Assembly (NCBI RefSeq): GCF_000731985.1
Contig: NZ_JNCS01000002.1
Span: forward strand, 495,547-559,546
DNA from: Natrinema altunense
GTDB taxonomy: Archaea; Halobacteriota; Halobacteria; Halobacteriales; Natrialbaceae
Length of the DNA: 64,000 nucleotides
Direction: 5' to 3'
The translations under genes and the position numbers were made by a program. Shown in pieces: positions 8,441 to 18,424 of this stretch. The notes beneath the pieces were generated by a model. The model saw only the letters and a list, made by a program, of their open reading frames with translations. It was not told the DNA's origin and searched no databases. The stretch's first letter is position 1. Each line of letters starts with the position of its first letter.

Positions 8441-11400
8441 TCAGTTCTCAACGGTGTCTTCAACGATCTCGATCTCCTCCTCAGTCAGCCCGTACAGTTC
8501 GTAGACGATTTCATCGATCAACTCGTCCGTCTTTTCGATCTTCGCCTCGAGTTCCTCGGCTCGCTCCTTCGTCTCGATGTAGCTCTCGAGGCCGTCCCGA
8601 ACGTCATCGACGGCGGGCAGGGTGAGCTTTCGAAGCCGATCCACGGGCGAGTTGGTCTTGGTCGCGTTCTCGCGGAAATTCGCGAAGCCGCCGGCCTCGT
8701 CGACGGCGACGGGGACGAAGGCCTCGATCAGGTCGGCCTCGGTTTTGGTGAGGTCCGATATTTTGAGAGCCGGCAAAGGATCAGTTTCGGTATATGCTTC
8801 TCGACCTTTTTTATCTGGATCAGGTTTATACCTAGCAGTTAGCTGAATTTCAATTTCTGTAGGAGATTCACGAATCACCATAACTTGGCCGATTCGAAGA
8901 TTAGGATGGTCTTCAGAGGTGTCTGAAATTATGGACGCTACTGCTCCTTCAGGAGGTTGCGCGAAACCAATTTCACTGAGAGTTTGTCCTTCAGAATAAG
9001 AGCCGAGATAGTCTGGGAAAGATAGATTGAGCGACCGTTTAGCCTGAGTGAGGAATATTTGTTTTTCAGCTAGTACAGAAAGTGAGTCACGATATATTTC
9101 ACTTTCACCACCCACAAATGTATTTAAAGTATCTATTGTATCAGAAGTAATAGAATGGCTGAGGTTTGATAACATATTTTCAATCTCTTCCTTTATCTCC
9201 TCCTCCTTGCCAGCAGACGTTTCTAATTTATCGACAGGAATTGGCAATTCCTCTAGATACTCCGTTTTATATCGGTAGTAGCCACCACGAACATTTGGAC
9301 TTACTGACTTGAGACAAAGTTCAATCAGGGTAGAGTTCAGTATTGAAGTGATCGGTTTGATTAATTCACTTTTATTACTAACATCGATTGCATAGACAGT
9401 GTTCGGGAATATTGGCGTTTCATCTATATTAATAGCGAATTCATTTTCTTTTGCAATATCTGGGCAAAGAATCAAATCTTCACTCTCCAATTTTTCTGGA
9501 GTGTGATAATATCCATATTCTAAATCAATATCGAACTCCGATCCGGATTCTCCGTATATGTCTCCTGAGTTTTCCTCTAAATAGGAGTGTGTTTTGGGAT
9601 AGTTTTCTATATTAATTAACTCATACTTCTCACTATTTCTCTTATATGGGAATATTATATTTTTGTTCGATAGAGAGATGGAGAACGGATCAATGTCTTC
9701 GGCTTTAATAAATGGACGGAGAAGCTCTTCTTCAACATTCTCCACATTGGTCGAATAGTAGACTTTTTCACCGCCAGGACGTGCACCTTCAAAGATATTA
9801 TTAACGACTGCTTCAAGATCAGGATATTCGTTTATTGAATTCAGAACCGAATACACACCTTCGTCAAATAACCGCCATTCTTTCATTGCTTCGGGCGGGA
9901 TTCTCGACCAATCATCGTCATGTTCACTCCGAGCTAAAGAAACTGCTTTCTCTGGACTACTATTTTCCATGTAATATGTTTCTTCGTATGATTCTCCTTT
10001 TTGTAGGATTGGAATACAAACATAATTCGTTGCATCACGGAATACAGAGCCATCATCAAAATCAATTAGACTATCAACATGGGACTTCTCATGTATGTAT
10101 TCTTTTAGCTTTTCCCCGTATTGTGATCGGATGAATTTATTCGGTATTATATATCCGAACCATCCACCGTCAGCGTTCAACAGTTCTATACCTTTTTCAG
10201 TGAAAACTACATATGCATCATAGTTTCTATAGGGCGTGACATATTCACTTTCATAGTATCCTCTAGTTTGTTCACTTCCCTCCTGAAATGCTAAGTATGG
10301 AGGATTCCCAATGACTGCATCAAACCCAGCATCCTCTCGCTTCTCCCCATCATCGTCGAAGAACACCTCGGGATACTCCAACTCCCAGTGGAAAAACGCC
10401 TCGTCACCGCTCATCGCCTGTGCGGTCTGGAACCAGCCCTCGGCCTGCACCGCCGCCCACGCCTCGTCGTCGTCGATCGCCCGCGCCATTCGCTCGTACG
10501 CCCCCTCCGGCACGTCCAGGTCGAACCGCTCGGCGGTGTGGACGTTCGCCACCTCGAACAACCGCTGGTAGAACGGGTCCGCCCGCACTTCGTCGTAAAT
10601 CTCCTCCATCGACTTCACGTCCGCGAGCGACTCGTTGTCGATCTCGAGCAACTCCTGCATCCGCTCCATGACGTGTTCCAGGGTGTCCTGGCGAACCCGC
10701 GCCAGCGCCTGCTCGAGGGTCAACTGCCCGTCGCTGTCCGCGGTCTCGCTCGAGAGCACGTCGGTCACGTCCGACCCTACCAACGAGTTCCCCGCCTTGA
10801 GGTGGTGATCGAGGAACGCAAGGGGCTGGTCGGCCGCCAGCGTCTCGAGCCACATCGACAACTTCGCGAGTTCGACGGCCATCCCGTTCAGATCGACGCC
10901 GTAAATACACTCCTTGGCCACGTCCCGGCGTACCCGCTGTTCGTCGAAGGCCGTCGCCCCCTCGATCTCGCGCACCTCCTCCATCACCTGCTGGGCGAGA
11001 TACTCCGTCGCCCGCGTCAGGAAGTGCCCGCTCCCCATCGCCGGATCGAGGATCTTCAGATCCGTCACCCGCCGATAGAACGCCCCGAGATACTCGTGGG
11101 TCCCCGGCTCGAGGCCCTGCTCCTCGAGGTCGGCCGTGATCTCGTCGACCAGCGGCCCCACCGTCTCCTCGACGATGTAGGTCACCACGTAGTCCGGCGT
11201 GTAGTACGCCCCCGTGGCCTTCCGCTCGCCCTCGTCGTTGACGACGTACAGCTCGCCTTCGTCGACCGTTTCGACCGCCTCCGCGACGGACACCTCCGTA
11301 GCCGGCTTCCAGACCTGCCCGCCGTCCGCCGCCACCGCCGCGTACGCCTCCGGCGCGATCCGGAACTGGTGCTCGAGCAGCCCCTCGTAGACGCTCCCCA

Positions 11401-12670
11401 GATGCCGCGTATCGAGGTCGGCGTAGTCGGCCAACACGTACCGCCCCTCGTCGTTCTCCGTCGTGGAAATCCGATAGATGACCTCCGCGAGATGGCGGTT
11501 GCTGACCTCGTGCTCGGCCAGGAAATCGTGGGTCTCCCGATTGAACAACCCGCCGTTGTACGGCGGAATCCCGAGCGACTCCTCGCCCTCGTCGATCAGG
11601 CGAAACAGGTCCTCGAGCCGGCTCCACATCGTCGTCGAGTGCTCGCTGTAGGCGTCGTCGAATCCGGCGTCGACCTCGCCGATCTCCTCGTGAATCTCGA
11701 GGCGCAGTTCGTCGAGGCTGAAGTTCTCCTCGTACTCCGCGACCGCGTCCCCACCCTCCGGGTGGATCAGCCCCCGCGACTCGGCGTAGAGGACGAACAT
11801 CAACCGATAGAGCAACACGAGCGATTGCTCCTTGAGTTCCCCGAGCCCCGTGTCGTCGTCCGGCTCGATCGCTAGGTCGTTCGTCTCGGCGAAGCCACGG
11901 CCCAGCACCCGCAGCGCCGTGAAAACGTTGTCCTGGAGGTCTTCGCCGAGTTCCTGCGCGACCGTCTCGCTCTCCGACCAGACCGAATCGAGAAACGTCG
12001 TCCCTCCCGACTCGCGGAACGCCGCCGGCCGGAAGAACGTATAGAAGTACTTGAACGCCTCGAGATCCCCGCGCTCGAGCAGTTCCGGCAGGTCGATCTC
12101 GTAGTAGGTCTGAGTCTCGTAGTCGTTCGTCCCGTAGAGTCGCCACTTGCGGCCGTTGGTCAACACGCCCCACTGAATCCGCTCGGGCGTCCGCTCGAGG
12201 TAGTGTTTGATCTGATGGGAGGCGTTCCGATACGGCCGCTGGTCGCTAAACCGGGTCGTGAAGTCGGCGTCCCACTGCTTGGCCTCGACCAGTCCGACAC
12301 CCCGCTCGAACAGGTCGGTCGTGTCCTCGGAACTCAGGTAGACCTCCGCCGCGTCACGGCGCGCCTCGGTGTTCTCGAACAGCAACACGTCGATGTAGCC
12401 CCCGCCCTCGGGCAGCGTCGTCTCGACGTTCGTCCCGAATCCCAACACCTCGAGCACCTCGTCGATCCAGTTGTCGATCAGGGGATCTTCCTTGTAGCCG
12501 TCGACCAGCCCCGACTCGAGGTCGTACAGCGACTGCAGGTCGTCCATGGCCGCCCGTGCGGCGTCGTCGCAGTCCCACTCTTCGCGGTCCTGAATCCGCT
12601 CGTCGAGATAGTAGCCGGAGAAGAGATTCGAGTTCGTGTACGGGCGGTCCGAGAGCGTCGCCTGACTCAT
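8441..12670 (-). CDS. Type IIG-like restriction enzyme/N6-adenine methylase
   Basis: A 1409-residue single-chain restriction-modification protein. The N-terminus carries a PD-(D/E)xK-type nuclease (IDVLLF with D94, then LVEAKQW with E129-K131). The Eco57I-type methylase follows, with SAM motif I DPAMGSG at 542-548 and catalytic NPPY at 789-792. A TaqI-like target-recognition region and a coiled-coil tail complete it. It should cleave unmodified DNA and methylate adenine at the same target. Codon use is GC-rich up to about residue 780, turns clearly AT-rich for residues about 780-1300, then returns to GC-rich, so the specificity region appears replaced. No separate methylase or specificity gene is adjacent. 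Confidence 0.88.
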   Translation of the reverse strand: MSQATLSDRPYTNSNLFSGYYLDERIQDREEWDCDDAARAAMDDLQSLYDLESGLVDGYKEDPLIDNWIDEVLEVLGFGTNVETTLPEGGGYIDVLLFENTEARRDAAEVYLSSEDTTDLFERGVGLVEAKQWDADFTTRFSDQRPYRNASHQIKHYLERTPERIQWGVLTNGRKWRLYGTNDYETQTYYEIDLPELLERGDLEAFKYFYTFFRPAAFRESGGTTFLDSVWSESETVAQELGEDLQDNVFTALRVLGRGFAETNDLAIEPDDDTGLGELKEQSLVLLYRLMFVLYAESRGLIHPEGGDAVAEYEENFSLDELRLEIHEEIGEVDAGFDDAYSEHSTTMWSRLEDLFRLIDEGEESLGIPPYNGGLFNRETHDFLAEHEVSNRHLAEVIYRISTTENDEGRYVLADYADLDTRHLGSVYEGLLEHQFRIAPEAYAAVAADGGQVWKPATEVSVAEAVETVDEGELYVVNDEGERKATGAYYTPDYVVTYIVEETVGPLVDEITADLEEQGLEPGTHEYLGAFYRRVTDLKILDPAMGSGHFLTRATEYLAQQVMEEVREIEGATAFDEQRVRRDVAKECIYGVDLNGMAVELAKLSMWLETLAADQPLAFLDHHLKAGNSLVGSDVTDVLSSETADSDGQLTLEQALARVRQDTLEHVMERMQELLEIDNESLADVKSMEEIYDEVRADPFYQRLFEVANVHTAERFDLDVPEGAYERMARAIDDDEAWAAVQAEGWFQTAQAMSGDEAFFHWELEYPEVFFDDDGEKREDAGFDAVIGNPPYLAFQEGSEQTRGYYESEYVTPYRNYDAYVVFTEKGIELLNADGGWFGYIIPNKFIRSQYGEKLKEYIHEKSHVDSLIDFDDGSVFRDATNYVCIPILQKGESYEETYYMENSSPEKAVSLARSEHDDDWSRIPPEAMKEWRLFDEGVYSVLNSINEYPDLEAVVNNIFEGARPGGEKVYYSTNVENVEEELLRPFIKAEDIDPFSISLSNKNIIFPYKRNSEKYELINIENYPKTHSYLEENSGDIYGESGSEFDIDLEYGYYHTPEKLESEDLILCPDIAKENEFAINIDETPIFPNTVYAIDVSNKSELIKPITSILNSTLIELCLKSVSPNVRGGYYRYKTEYLEELPIPVDKLETSAGKEEEIKEEIENMLSNLSHSITSDTIDTLNTFVGGESEIYRDSLSVLAEKQIFLTQAKRSLNLSFPDYLGSYSEGQTLSEIGFAQPPEGAVASIISDTSEDHPNLRIGQVMVIRESPTEIEIQLTARYKPDPDKKGREAYTETDPLPALKISDLTKTEADLIEAFVPVAVDEAGGFANFRENATKTNSPVDRLRKLTLPAVDDVRDGLESYIETKERAEELEAKIEKTDELIDEIVYELYGLTEEEIEIVEDTVEN

Positions 12671-12804
12671 GCCTGGTTCCTTGAATTGTCACACCAAGAA
12701 TCCACTGGTAACGGGGGTACTCGAAACCGGCTCCGACAGTGCGGTCGTCGCCGGGACCGCGATCGACAGGCGGTCGCTCCGGGAACCAGTTCCAGCAGCC
12801 GGTC

Positions 12805-13977
12805 TCAGTCGTCGGCCGTCTCCTCCGCCCGCTCGCCCAGCACTTCCGCGCGGTGCTCGTCGAGCAGCGGGGCGCGACCGCGGGGTTCGGGGTCGGTCTC
12901 GCTCATCTTGATCGGGGTGCCGGCGATCTCGACGTCCCTGTCGGCACCGGGCTGTTCGACCGGCACGAGCATGTCCCGGGCGTGGACGTGGTCGTCGTCG
13001 AAGATCTCTTCCGTGGTCTGGACCGGCGCGGCCGGGACCCGGCCCTCGAGTCGCCCGACGAGTTCGTCGTTGGACAACGCGAGCGCCCAGTCGGCCAGCT
13101 CCTCGCGAAGCGCCCCGCGGTGCTCGAGTCGGTCGGCGGTCGTGGGGTACTCCTCGGCGAGGTCCGGGCGGTCCATCACGTCACAGAGTTCGGCCCAGTG
13201 GTTGTTGTTGAACGCGGCGATGACGGCGTAGCCGTCGGCGGTCTCGAAGGCGTTGTACGGAAACAGCGTGGGGTGGGAGTTGCCCCGGCGGGTGGGAGCC
13301 TCGCCGGTGTAGGACTGCTGGTAGATGGCGCGTTCGGTGAAGCTGAGCATCGAGTCGTACATGGCGGTGTCGACGTACTGCCCCTCGCCGGTCTGCTCGC
13401 GGTGGTTCACGGCGGCGAGAACGCCGATACAGTTCAGCGTGGCGGTAAAGAGATCGCCGACGCCGGGGCCGGTCTTGGTCGGCGGGCCGTCGGGCTGGCC
13501 GGTGGTTTCCATGACGCCGCCCAGCGCCTGCGCGATGAGGTCGAAGGAGGGCTGACCCTGGCGGTGGGTCTCGCCGGTCCGCGGGTCGCCGAAGCCCCGA
13601 ATCGAGGAGTAGATGATGTTCTCGTTGTACTCCGTGAGGGTTTCGTAGCCCAGATCGTACTTCTCCATCGTCCCGGCGCGGTAGTTCTCGATGACGATGT
13701 CGGCTTCTTCGACGAGCGAGAGGAAGTCCGCGCGGTCCTCGTCGTCGCCCAAGTCCAACTCGATGCTCCTCTTACCGCGGTTGACGCTCTGGAAGTAGCC
13801 GCCGTACGCCTCCTCGTCGGGATCGTCGACGAACGGCGGGTTCGACCGGATCATGTCCCCGCCCGGGCGTTCGATCTTGACCACGTCCGCGCCCATATCC
13901 GCGAGCAACATCGTGCAGTACGGCCCGGCCAGCACCTGGGTCAGATCCAGCACGCGAAGGTTCGAGAGTGCTCCCAT
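12805..13977 (-). CDS. mct: Succinyl-CoA:mesaconate CoA-transferase (CaiB/BaiF family)
   Basis: A 390-residue family III CoA-transferase. N-terminal LRVLDLTQVLAGPYCTMLLADMGADVVKIE is diagnostic, and the catalytic Asp that forms the acyl anhydride is D175 in GVGDLF. Beside the glutamate mutase/methylaspartase genes it is best read as the enzyme moving CoA from succinyl-CoA to mesaconate in the methylaspartate cycle. It is divergent from that operon with about 180 nt between. The frame extends 30 codons upstream, but the ATG before GALSNLRVLDL matches the family start and has a G-rich ribosome-binding-like stretch before it. Confidence 0.88.
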   Translation of the reverse strand: MGALSNLRVLDLTQVLAGPYCTMLLADMGADVVKIERPGGDMIRSNPPFVDDPDEEAYGGYFQSVNRGKRSIELDLGDDEDRADFLSLVEEADIVIENYRAGTMEKYDLGYETLTEYNENIIYSSIRGFGDPRTGETHRQGQPSFDLIAQALGGVMETTGQPDGPPTKTGPGVGDLFTATLNCIGVLAAVNHREQTGEGQYVDTAMYDSMLSFTERAIYQQSYTGEAPTRRGNSHPTLFPYNAFETADGYAVIAAFNNNHWAELCDVMDRPDLAEEYPTTADRLEHRGALREELADWALALSNDELVGRLEGRVPAAPVQTTEEIFDDDHVHARDMLVPVEQPGADRDVEIAGTPIKMSETDPEPRGRAPLLDEHRAEVLGERAEETADD

Positions 13978-14157
13978 GTGTGTGTATGCCCCCCTTCCCA
14001 AACCAGTACCAAAATCCTTACCATCGATTATGTAGTTGTTCTCGTATACCACGAGATGTGTGAGCACCTGACATAGAGACGCTGTTAATATCCTTAAGGA
14101 GTATTATCATGGAAGATCATTAGGTTTATACCCGAGTTCCTCATGGTTCTGGATACG
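13978..14157. promoter_or_regulatory. Divergent promoter region of the methylaspartate-cycle genes
   Basis: The spacer between mct and the mutase operon contains two inverted repeats: TCTCGT-ATACC-ACGAGA at 14040-14056 and the exact palindrome TCCTTAAGGA at 14091-14100. A TTTATA box at 14125-14130 is placed for a start near the ATG at 14158. The palindromes lie between the two promoters and are candidate operators for a shared regulator; this is inference. Confidence 0.45.
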
Positions 14158-14598
14158 ATGTCCCAAACGGTCGTCCTCGGCGTTATCGGCTCCGATGCCC
14201 ACGTCGTTGGCATCACAATCTTAGAGCAAGCCTTCAGTGCAGCCGGCTTCGATGTCGTGAACCTCGGCGTTCAGACCTCTCAGGAGGAGTTCGCGGAGGC
14301 CGCCAAAGCCCACGACGCAAGCGCTGTACTCGTCTCCTCGCTCTACGGCCACGCCGAGCAGGACTGCCAGGGATTCCACAGCGTTCTCGAGGACGCGGGC
14401 GTCGACGCGGTCAGCTACATCGGCGGCAACCTCGCCGTCGGCCAGGACGACTTCGAGCAAACCCGGCAAACGTTCCGGGAGCTCGGGTTCGACCGCGTCT
14501 TCGACTCCGAGACCGACCCCGAGGACGCGATCGCCGCGCTCCGCGAGGATCTCCAGATCTCGCCGACCGAATCGGAGCCGGCCACAATTACCTCCTAG
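14158..14598 (+). CDS. mamA: Glutamate mutase small subunit (B12-binding)
   Basis: A 146-residue cobalamin-binding subunit that, with the large subunit, rearranges L-glutamate to (2S,3S)-3-methylaspartate. The base-off B12 motif is complete: D13-x-H15-x-x-G18, S60-x-L62 and G89-G90. An ATG five codons upstream is possible, but the internal ATG fits a leaderless start relative to the TTTATA box. The large subunit begins 8 nt after its stop, consistent with a 1:1 complex made from one mRNA. Confidence 0.93.
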   Translation: MSQTVVLGVIGSDAHVVGITILEQAFSAAGFDVVNLGVQTSQEEFAEAAKAHDASAVLVSSLYGHAEQDCQGFHSVLEDAGVDAVSYIGGNLAVGQDDFEQTRQTFRELGFDRVFDSETDPEDAIAALREDLQISPTESEPATITS

Positions 14599-14606
14599 AT
14601 GGCTAG

Positions 14607-16040
14607 ATGATACGAGACGAACGCATTCCATCCGACGAGCTACGGCGTATCGACGAGGAGATTCGGTCGAACTGGCCGACGGGTGCGGACGTCGACTTCG
14701 AGGACGCCATCGAGTACCACGAGTCGCTGCCCGACCACAAGCGATTCGCGGACGTCCTCGAGTCGGCCGACAAGCCCCTGCTCCAACCCCGGGCCGGCGT
14801 TCCGCGCCTCGACGACCAGATCGAGCTCCTGCGGTATCTCCACGAGGAGGGCCAGGCTGATCTCCTCCCGACGACGATCGACTCGTACACGCGCGACAAC
14901 GAGTACGAGAAGGCCCAGCAAGGGCTCGACAAAGCCCTCGAGACGGGCGACGACACGCTGAACGGCTTCCCGGCGGTCAACCACGGCGTCGACGGCTGTC
15001 GAGAACTGATCGACGCGATCGACGCGCCGATCGAGGTCCGCCACGGCACGCCCGACGCCCGACTGCTGGCGGCGATCACCTTCGCCGGCGGCTTCCAGAG
15101 CTTCGAGGGCGGGCCGATCTCGTACAATATCCCGTACACGAAACGCCACGGGTTAGAGGAGACCATCGAGAAGTGGCAGTTCGTCGACCGGCTGGCGGGG
15201 GCCTACACCGAACGCGGCGTGCGGATCAACCGCGAGCCGTTCGGGCCGCTGACGGGGACCTTGGTCCCGCCGTCGATCGCGATCGCGATCATGCTGGTCG
15301 AGGGGAAACTCGCTGCGACTCAGGGCGTGCGCTCGATCACGCTCGGCTACGGTCAGGTCGGCAACGTCGTCCAAGACGTGGCCGCCCTGAACGCCCTGAA
15401 GAAGTTGGGCAACGAGTACCTCCCCGACGAGGTCGTCGTCACGACCGTCTTCCACGAGTGGATGGGCGGCTTCCCGCCGGACGAGGCCCGCGCCAACGGC
15501 GTCATCAGCCTCGGCGGCATGACCGCGGCCATCGCTCAGCCGGACAAGGTCATCACCAAGTCCCCCCAGGAGTTCCAGGGGGTCCCGACCAAGGAGGCCA
15601 ACTCCGCCGGCCTGCGCACGACGCGGCAGGTCATCGACATGGCCATCGAGCAAAAGATCGACATCGACGGCATCGCGGAGGAACAGGACCTCATCGAACG
15701 CGAGACCCGCTGTCTGATGGACACCATCTTCGAGCACGGCGACGGCGACGTCGTCCAGGGGACGCTCAAGGCCTTCGACTCGGGCGCGCTCGACGTGCCC
15801 TTTGCACCCAGCGACAGCGCCGCCGGGGCCGTCCTGCCCGCACGGGACGACGACGGTCGCGTCCGCATCTTCGAGTGGGCCGACCTCGAGATGGACGACG
15901 ACATCAAGGAGATCCACAAGGCTCGACTCTCGCAACGCGCCACGACCGAGGGCCGCGATCAGTCCTTCCGGATGGTCGCGGACGACGTCGACGCGATCAG
16001 CGACGGAAAACTCATCGGCCGACCACAGGGTGACGTCTAA
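14607..16040 (+). CDS. mamB: Glutamate mutase large (epsilon) subunit
   Basis: A 477-residue TIM-barrel catalytic subunit of adenosylcobalamin-dependent glutamate mutase. Recognisable family blocks include LLQPRAGVPRLDDQIELLRYLHEEG, PTTIDSYTRDNEY, RHGTPDARLLAAITFAGGFQSFEGGPISYNIPY (substrate binding, Arg preceding HGTPD) and VFHEWMGGFPPDEARA. Its length matches the bacterial epsilon subunit. Its stop abuts the ATG of the ammonia-lyase gene with no spacer, so translation is probably coupled. Confidence 0.95.
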   Translation: MIRDERIPSDELRRIDEEIRSNWPTGADVDFEDAIEYHESLPDHKRFADVLESADKPLLQPRAGVPRLDDQIELLRYLHEEGQADLLPTTIDSYTRDNEYEKAQQGLDKALETGDDTLNGFPAVNHGVDGCRELIDAIDAPIEVRHGTPDARLLAAITFAGGFQSFEGGPISYNIPYTKRHGLEETIEKWQFVDRLAGAYTERGVRINREPFGPLTGTLVPPSIAIAIMLVEGKLAATQGVRSITLGYGQVGNVVQDVAALNALKKLGNEYLPDEVVVTTVFHEWMGGFPPDEARANGVISLGGMTAAIAQPDKVITKSPQEFQGVPTKEANSAGLRTTRQVIDMAIEQKIDIDGIAEEQDLIERETRCLMDTIFEHGDGDVVQGTLKAFDSGALDVPFAPSDSAAGAVLPARDDDGRVRIFEWADLEMDDDIKEIHKARLSQRATTEGRDQSFRMVADDVDAISDGKLIGRPQGDV

Positions 16041-17318
16041 ATGGAGATTACAGGATTACACGCCACGCCCGGCTACTCCGGGTTCTTCTTCGACGACCAG
16101 CGCGCGATCAAGCAGGGAGCAGCACACGACGGCTTCACCTACGAGGGCGAGCCGGTCACCGACGGCTTCGACGAGATTCGACAGGCCGGCGAGACGCTCA
16201 TCGTCGACGTCGAACTCGCCGACGGCACCGTGGTGCGGGGCGACTGCGCCGCGGTCCAGTACTCCGGTGCCGGCGGCCGCGATCCGCTCTTCCAGGCTGC
16301 GGCGTACGCCCCCGTTATCGAGGGTCCCGTCGCCGACGCACTCGAGGGCCGGGACGCCACCGAGTTCCTCGACAACGCCGAACTGCTCGAGGAGATGGCG
16401 GTCGACGGGGACCGGCTCCACACGGCGATCCGGTACGGCGTCTCGCAGGCGCTGCTCGCTGCAGCCGCGGACGCCCAGAACACCACACGAACGGACGTGA
16501 TGGCCGACGCGCTCGACACCGAGCCCGCGACGGAGCCGGTGCCGGTCTTCGGTCAGTCCGGCGACGACCGATACAACAACACGGAAAAGATGTTCGTCAA
16601 GGGCGTCCCCGTCTTGCCCCACGCGCTCATCAACAGCGTCGAGAAGATCGGCGAGAACGGCGAGACGCTGCTCGAGTACGTCGAGTGGCTCGTCGAGCGC
16701 TCGCAGGAACTCGGACCGGACGGCTACGATCCCCGCTTCCACATCGACGTCTACGGGATGATCGGGGAGATCTTCGGTGCGCCCTACGACCGCGACGAGG
16801 TCGTCGACTACTTCGCCGCGCTCGAGGACGCCGCCGACCCCTTCCCGATCCAGATCGAGGGGCCGATGGACGTCGGCGATCGCGCCGACCAGATCGACGC
16901 GATGGTCGAGCTCCGCGAGGGGCTCGCCGACGCCGACGTCGGCGTCGACATCGTCGCCGACGAGTGGTGTAACACCTTCGAGGACGTGCAGGCGTTCGTC
17001 GACGCGGGCGCGGCCGACCTCGTGCAGGTGAAGACGCCCGATCTGGGCGGGATCCACCGCAGCGGACAGGCGGTCCGCTACTGCGAGGGGACCGACACCC
17101 GTGCCTATCTCGGCGGCACCTGTAACGAAACGGAAACCTCCGCGCGAGCCTGTGCCCACGTCGCACTCGCGACGAACGCCGCGCAGGTGCTCGCAAAGCC
17201 CGGGATGGGGTTCGACGAGGGGTACATGATCGTCGAAAACGAGATGCGACGGACGATCGCCCGCCGCGAGCGGGACCGACAGCGAACCGAGACCGACGAG
17301 GTGACTGCAGATGACTGA
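16041..17318 (+). CDS. mal: Methylaspartate ammonia-lyase
   Basis: A 425-residue enolase-superfamily enzyme removing ammonia from 3-methylaspartate to give mesaconate. Catalytic residues fall at the numbering I recall for the clostridial enzyme: H194 in LPHALIN, K331 in QVKTPDLGG, with metal-ligand candidates E273 (QIEGPMD) and D307 (VADEWCN) and another acid in HIDVYG. The family signature VPVFGQSGDDRYNN precedes H194. It sits immediately after the mutase gene and overlaps the hydratase gene by 8 nt. Confidence 0.95.
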   Translation: MEITGLHATPGYSGFFFDDQRAIKQGAAHDGFTYEGEPVTDGFDEIRQAGETLIVDVELADGTVVRGDCAAVQYSGAGGRDPLFQAAAYAPVIEGPVADALEGRDATEFLDNAELLEEMAVDGDRLHTAIRYGVSQALLAAAADAQNTTRTDVMADALDTEPATEPVPVFGQSGDDRYNNTEKMFVKGVPVLPHALINSVEKIGENGETLLEYVEWLVERSQELGPDGYDPRFHIDVYGMIGEIFGAPYDRDEVVDYFAALEDAADPFPIQIEGPMDVGDRADQIDAMVELREGLADADVGVDIVADEWCNTFEDVQAFVDAGAADLVQVKTPDLGGIHRSGQAVRYCEGTDTRAYLGGTCNETETSARACAHVALATNAAQVLAKPGMGFDEGYMIVENEMRRTIARRERDRQRTETDEVTADD

Positions 17319-18378
17319 TTGGACCGATCCCGACACGTTCGCACAGGCACTCGAGGAAGTCGAGACCAAGGAGAAGGGCAACTGCTTCGAGGACTTCGAG
17401 GAGGGAGATCTCGTCGAACACGATCCCGGACTCACCCTCACCGAGTGGGGCAACGAGCAGTGGATGAGCCAGACCTTGAACCACGACCCCGCCTACTGGC
17501 GGACCGACGCCGCCGACGCCCGCGGGTTCGACGAACCGCCGATCCACCCGGACTATCTCACCGCGGCGACGCTGGGCATCACCGTCGAGGATCTCAGCGA
17601 GAAGGGCGGCTACTTCCTCGGACGGACCGACGTGCGGTTTCCCGAAGCGCCGGTCTACGCGGGCACCGAACTCCACGTCGAGAGCGAGGTCGTCAACTGT
17701 GCAACCTCGAGTTCCCGACCCGAGTACGGTATCGTCTCATGGCGCACCCGCGGCACGGACGCCGAGACCGGCGACGTGCTCTGCTCCTACGAGCGGACGA
17801 ATATGATTCCGCGCCGCGAGCCGATGGCCACGGACGGGAGCGGAGCCGCAACCGCCGACGAGGACGGCGATGACGAACCCGACCTCCCCGAGGAGTTCGT
17901 CGCCCCCGAAGGCGGCTACTACGAGGACTTCGTCGCGGCCCTCGAGCAAGCCGCCGACGGGAACGCGGCCGTCGCCTACCGGCACGAGCGCGGCCGCACC
18001 CAGGACGACGTGACCGTCGCCTCGCTGCCGTTGGCGACGCTGAACACGGCCAAGCAACACCACAACGTCGACGTCATGGCCGACTCGCCGTCGGGGGACA
18101 TCGTCACCTACGGTGACGTGACCCGCTCGACGGCGCTCGGCCACGCCCGCTCGGACGAACGGACGTGGCGCGAGGTCGGCTTCGACGACGAATCCTTCCA
18201 CACGTTCGTCGCCGTCGGCGATACCGTCTACGCCTTCACGCGCGTCATCGCGGCCGAGGACGACGCCTCGAGCGATGCCGCCGGCACCGTCACATTCGAA
18301 CACATCGCGTTCAATCAGGACGACGACCCGGTTTACTCGGGGACGCGAACCGCCGAGGTTCGAAAGCGCTCGAACTGA
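17311..18378 (+). CDS. mch: Mesaconyl-CoA hydratase (MaoC/hotdog type)
   Basis: A 355-residue double-hotdog hydratase that hydrates mesaconyl-C1-CoA to beta-methylmalyl-CoA in the methylaspartate cycle. The N-terminal half has the hydratase-like region around DPAYWRTD and FDEPPIHPDYLTAATLGITVEDLSEKGGYFLGRTDV. The second half repeats the fold (GDIVTYGDVTRSTALGHARSD). An acidic linker near residues 170-195 joins them. Assignment rests on family resemblance plus its place between the ammonia-lyase and lyase genes. Confidence 0.88.
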   Translation: MTDWTDPDTFAQALEEVETKEKGNCFEDFEEGDLVEHDPGLTLTEWGNEQWMSQTLNHDPAYWRTDAADARGFDEPPIHPDYLTAATLGITVEDLSEKGGYFLGRTDVRFPEAPVYAGTELHVESEVVNCATSSSRPEYGIVSWRTRGTDAETGDVLCSYERTNMIPRREPMATDGSGAATADEDGDDEPDLPEEFVAPEGGYYEDFVAALEQAADGNAAVAYRHERGRTQDDVTVASLPLATLNTAKQHHNVDVMADSPSGDIVTYGDVTRSTALGHARSDERTWREVGFDDESFHTFVAVGDTVYAFTRVIAAEDDASSDAAGTVTFEHIAFNQDDDPVYSGTRTAEVRKRSN

Positions 18379-18424
18379 GACGACGACCATCAGAGACGAC
18401 CGCAGACACACACCGAGACAAAAC

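Noticed and set aside
10388..11875. Long plus-strand open frame opposite the restriction-methylase gene
   Set aside because: It exists only in the GC-rich part and is an Arg/His/Leu-rich antisense artefact.
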